From assembly GCA_020631035.1 (NCBI GenBank), contig JAHDIA010000409.1, forward strand, positions 1 to 5,856: 5,856 nt of DNA, in the 5' to 3' direction. The stretch comes from Chitinophagales bacterium. Its GTDB lineage: Bacteria > Bacteroidota > Bacteroidia > Chitinophagales > UBA2359. Positions within the stretch are counted from its first letter, which is position 1. Every line of letters starts with the position of its first letter. Of the stretch, positions 5,096 through 5,856 are shown one piece after another. The translations under genes and the position numbers were made by a program. The notes under the pieces were generated by a model. That model saw only the letters and a program-made list of their open reading frames with translations. It ran no database searches and had not been told where the DNA came from.

Positions 5096-5213
5096 CGCAT
5101 ATTTTAGGCTGCGTCGTAAATTTTATCCATCCGCTCATCCAACGCTTTTTACTTAAATATGAATGGGATCAATCACAATGCTTATTTTATACCTACACTT
5201 TTTCCTAGAGTGA

Positions 5214-5324
5214 CGTACTTTAATTATAGAGGGAGACATAGATGTCAATGATTCGAATGGCAAAAATGCTTTGTTGACGATGAATGAGCAGTGCGCTGAT
5301 TTATATACAAGAGAGGATGGGTGA
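5214..5324 (+). pseudogene. possible ankyrin-like coding relic
   Basis: Between stops at 5211 and 5322 the plus strand reads 36 residues, including LIIEGDIDVNDSNGKNALL, which resembles the ankyrin pattern LI-x-x-G-x-D-V-N-x-x-D-x-x-G-x-T-A-L. It is followed after only a few residues by CADLYTREDG, resembling the start of a next repeat (G-A-D-L). No start codon precedes the motif and the flanking sequence is not open, so it would be a remnant, perhaps of a gene served by the promoter at 4867-4896. One motif match of this length may be chance. Confidence 0.2.
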
Positions 5325-5733
5325 GTATGTTGTGACCTGATGTGTCAATTCGTATAGAAACCATTTTGGCTGTAGAGTAGGTCCCCACCATCTTAACATA
5401 CATTACATCTACTTCTTGTAAAAGGATTGGATTAGGGTATTTGAGATACCCAAACTGCATATGTATACAACAAAGGTAAATTGGCAAACAAGATGCTACA
5501 AGCATGTTTTTTAACGGAATTCTAAGAAAATAAAAAATGTATATGTGTTTTTTATTTGTGTATTTAGATAGAGATGAGTTTGTTGTGATGAGTTGTTTGT
5601 TTACTATATCTCCAAAAATAAGTAGAGATTTATCTACGAGTATTTAATTTCCTTTGGGAGCTAGGAATGGAAAAGCTAAAAAAATAAAAAAATAGTGAAA
5701 ATTCCGAACAAAAAAGTTTTTGTATTGTTTATG

Positions 5734-5746
5734 ATAGTATTACTAT
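5734..5746. promoter_or_regulatory. operator-like dyad ATAGT-ATT-ACTAT
   Basis: A 5-bp inverted repeat with a 3-bp spacer lies 17 bp before the -7 element at 5764-5771, covering where the -33 region of that promoter would be. A repressor or activator of the gene at 5817 could bind here; the sequence alone does not show it. Confidence 0.25.
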
Positions 5747-5763
5747 TATTTGAAAAAGTTTTT

Positions 5764-5771
5764 TAATTTTG
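5764..5771 (+). promoter_or_regulatory. -7 element of the gene at 5817
   Basis: TAATTTTG is an exact TAnnTTTG match placed 45 bp before the ATG at 5817, with predicted transcription start near 5778. No TTG lies at the usual 19-21 nt upstream (the nearest, 5750-5752, is only 11 nt away), so the promoter may be weak or activator-dependent. Confidence 0.45.
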
Positions 5772-5816
5772 CAAAATTGCTTTGCTATATAAAATAAAAC
5801 ATAAAGTACTAAATAA

Positions 5817-5856
5817 ATGAGTTCTACTACAAACAAGGGTTTTTTATCAAATCTTA
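5817..5856 (+). CDS. start of a plus-strand gene, cut by window edge
   Basis: The ATG at 5817 opens 13 codons (MSSTTNKGFLSNL) to the right edge without a stop. A -7 promoter element lies 45 bp upstream, and an A-rich, Shine-Dalgarno-free leader (AAAGTACTAAATAA) precedes it, like the other starts in this window. The visible residues are polar and show no signal peptide so far. It is the only gene on the plus strand and diverges from the envelope genes. No family can be assigned from 13 residues, and it could still prove to be a chance short frame. Confidence 0.5.
   Translation, partial: MSSTTNKGFLSNL

Larger units (their letters stand above)
4897..5763. other. long stretch without a convincing gene
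   Basis: All frames are broken by stops or give unconvincing peptides. What it contains: an A/T-rich part to about 5050; a GC-richer island (5051-5150, 47% G+C by hand count) with the palindrome at 5084-5095; short open stretches on both strands that look protein-like but are bounded by stops; a 6-bp hairpin GGGTAT/ATACCC with a 5-nt loop at 5435-5451; and an A/T-rich run leading to the promoter of the gene at 5817. No tRNA, rRNA or transposase is recognisable. The mix is consistent with a decayed gene region. Confidence 0.5.

Noticed and set aside
4975..5100. 41-codon minus-strand frame starting at 5100
   Set aside because: Starts within the palindrome region, has no promoter, signal or recognisable motif, and has a random-looking composition.
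5245..5505. 86-codon minus-strand open frame in the gene-poor stretch
   Set aside because: The peptide (starting MLVASCLPIYLCC) has an unlikely composition with many Cys, His and Ser and no coherent fold pattern. No promoter or A-rich leader supports it, and it lies opposite the possible ankyrin-like relic.

Overview
The window is AT-rich (roughly one third G+C by eye) and looks like a chromosomal segment of a marine-type Bacteroidota, most plausibly of the Saprospiria. Supporting signs are TAnnTTTG-type -7 promoter elements, the absence of Shine-Dalgarno sequences with A-rich tracts before start codons, a lipoprotein with an acidic sequence right after its lipidated Cys (C-Q-K-E-E, the Bacteroidota surface-export pattern), and a secreted protein with a degenerate type IX secretion C-terminal domain. 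The genus is not proven.

Layout. At the left end are two small integral membrane proteins on the minus strand (1-280, partial, and 307-648), 26 bp apart and behind a well-formed promoter at 698-728. From 942 to 4705 lie four minus-strand genes, all for exported envelope proteins. In transcription order they are a Cys-rich secreted protein with a T9SS-like C-terminal domain (3701-4705), a small outer-membrane beta-barrel (3057-3614), a surface-type lipoprotein with a Cys-rich C-terminal knob (1718-2866), and a second small beta-barrel-like protein with a C-terminal hydrophobic helix (942-1544). From 4790 to 5816 there is about 1 kb without a convincing gene. It holds an orphan plus-strand promoter, a GC-richer island with a perfect 12-bp palindrome, and possible coding relics. 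A plus-strand gene begins at 5817 and runs off the right edge.

The most striking structure is modular repetition of regulatory DNA around unrelated coding sequences. The secreted-protein gene and the lipoprotein gene share an about 88-bp leader ending exactly at an ATG (2927-3014 and 4703-4789). The lipoprotein gene and the beta-barrel gene at 942-1544 share a 39-bp terminator hairpin (1647-1685 and 891-929) whose differences preserve pairing only in the minus-strand RNA. A TTGTCAC-like heptamer lies about 80-100 nt before the ATG of three of the four envelope genes. This suggests co-regulated surface-protein genes, assembled or homogenised by duplication of their expression signals. No substrate, partner or enzymatic activity can be read from any protein here, and no defence system, RNA gene or mobile element could be established.
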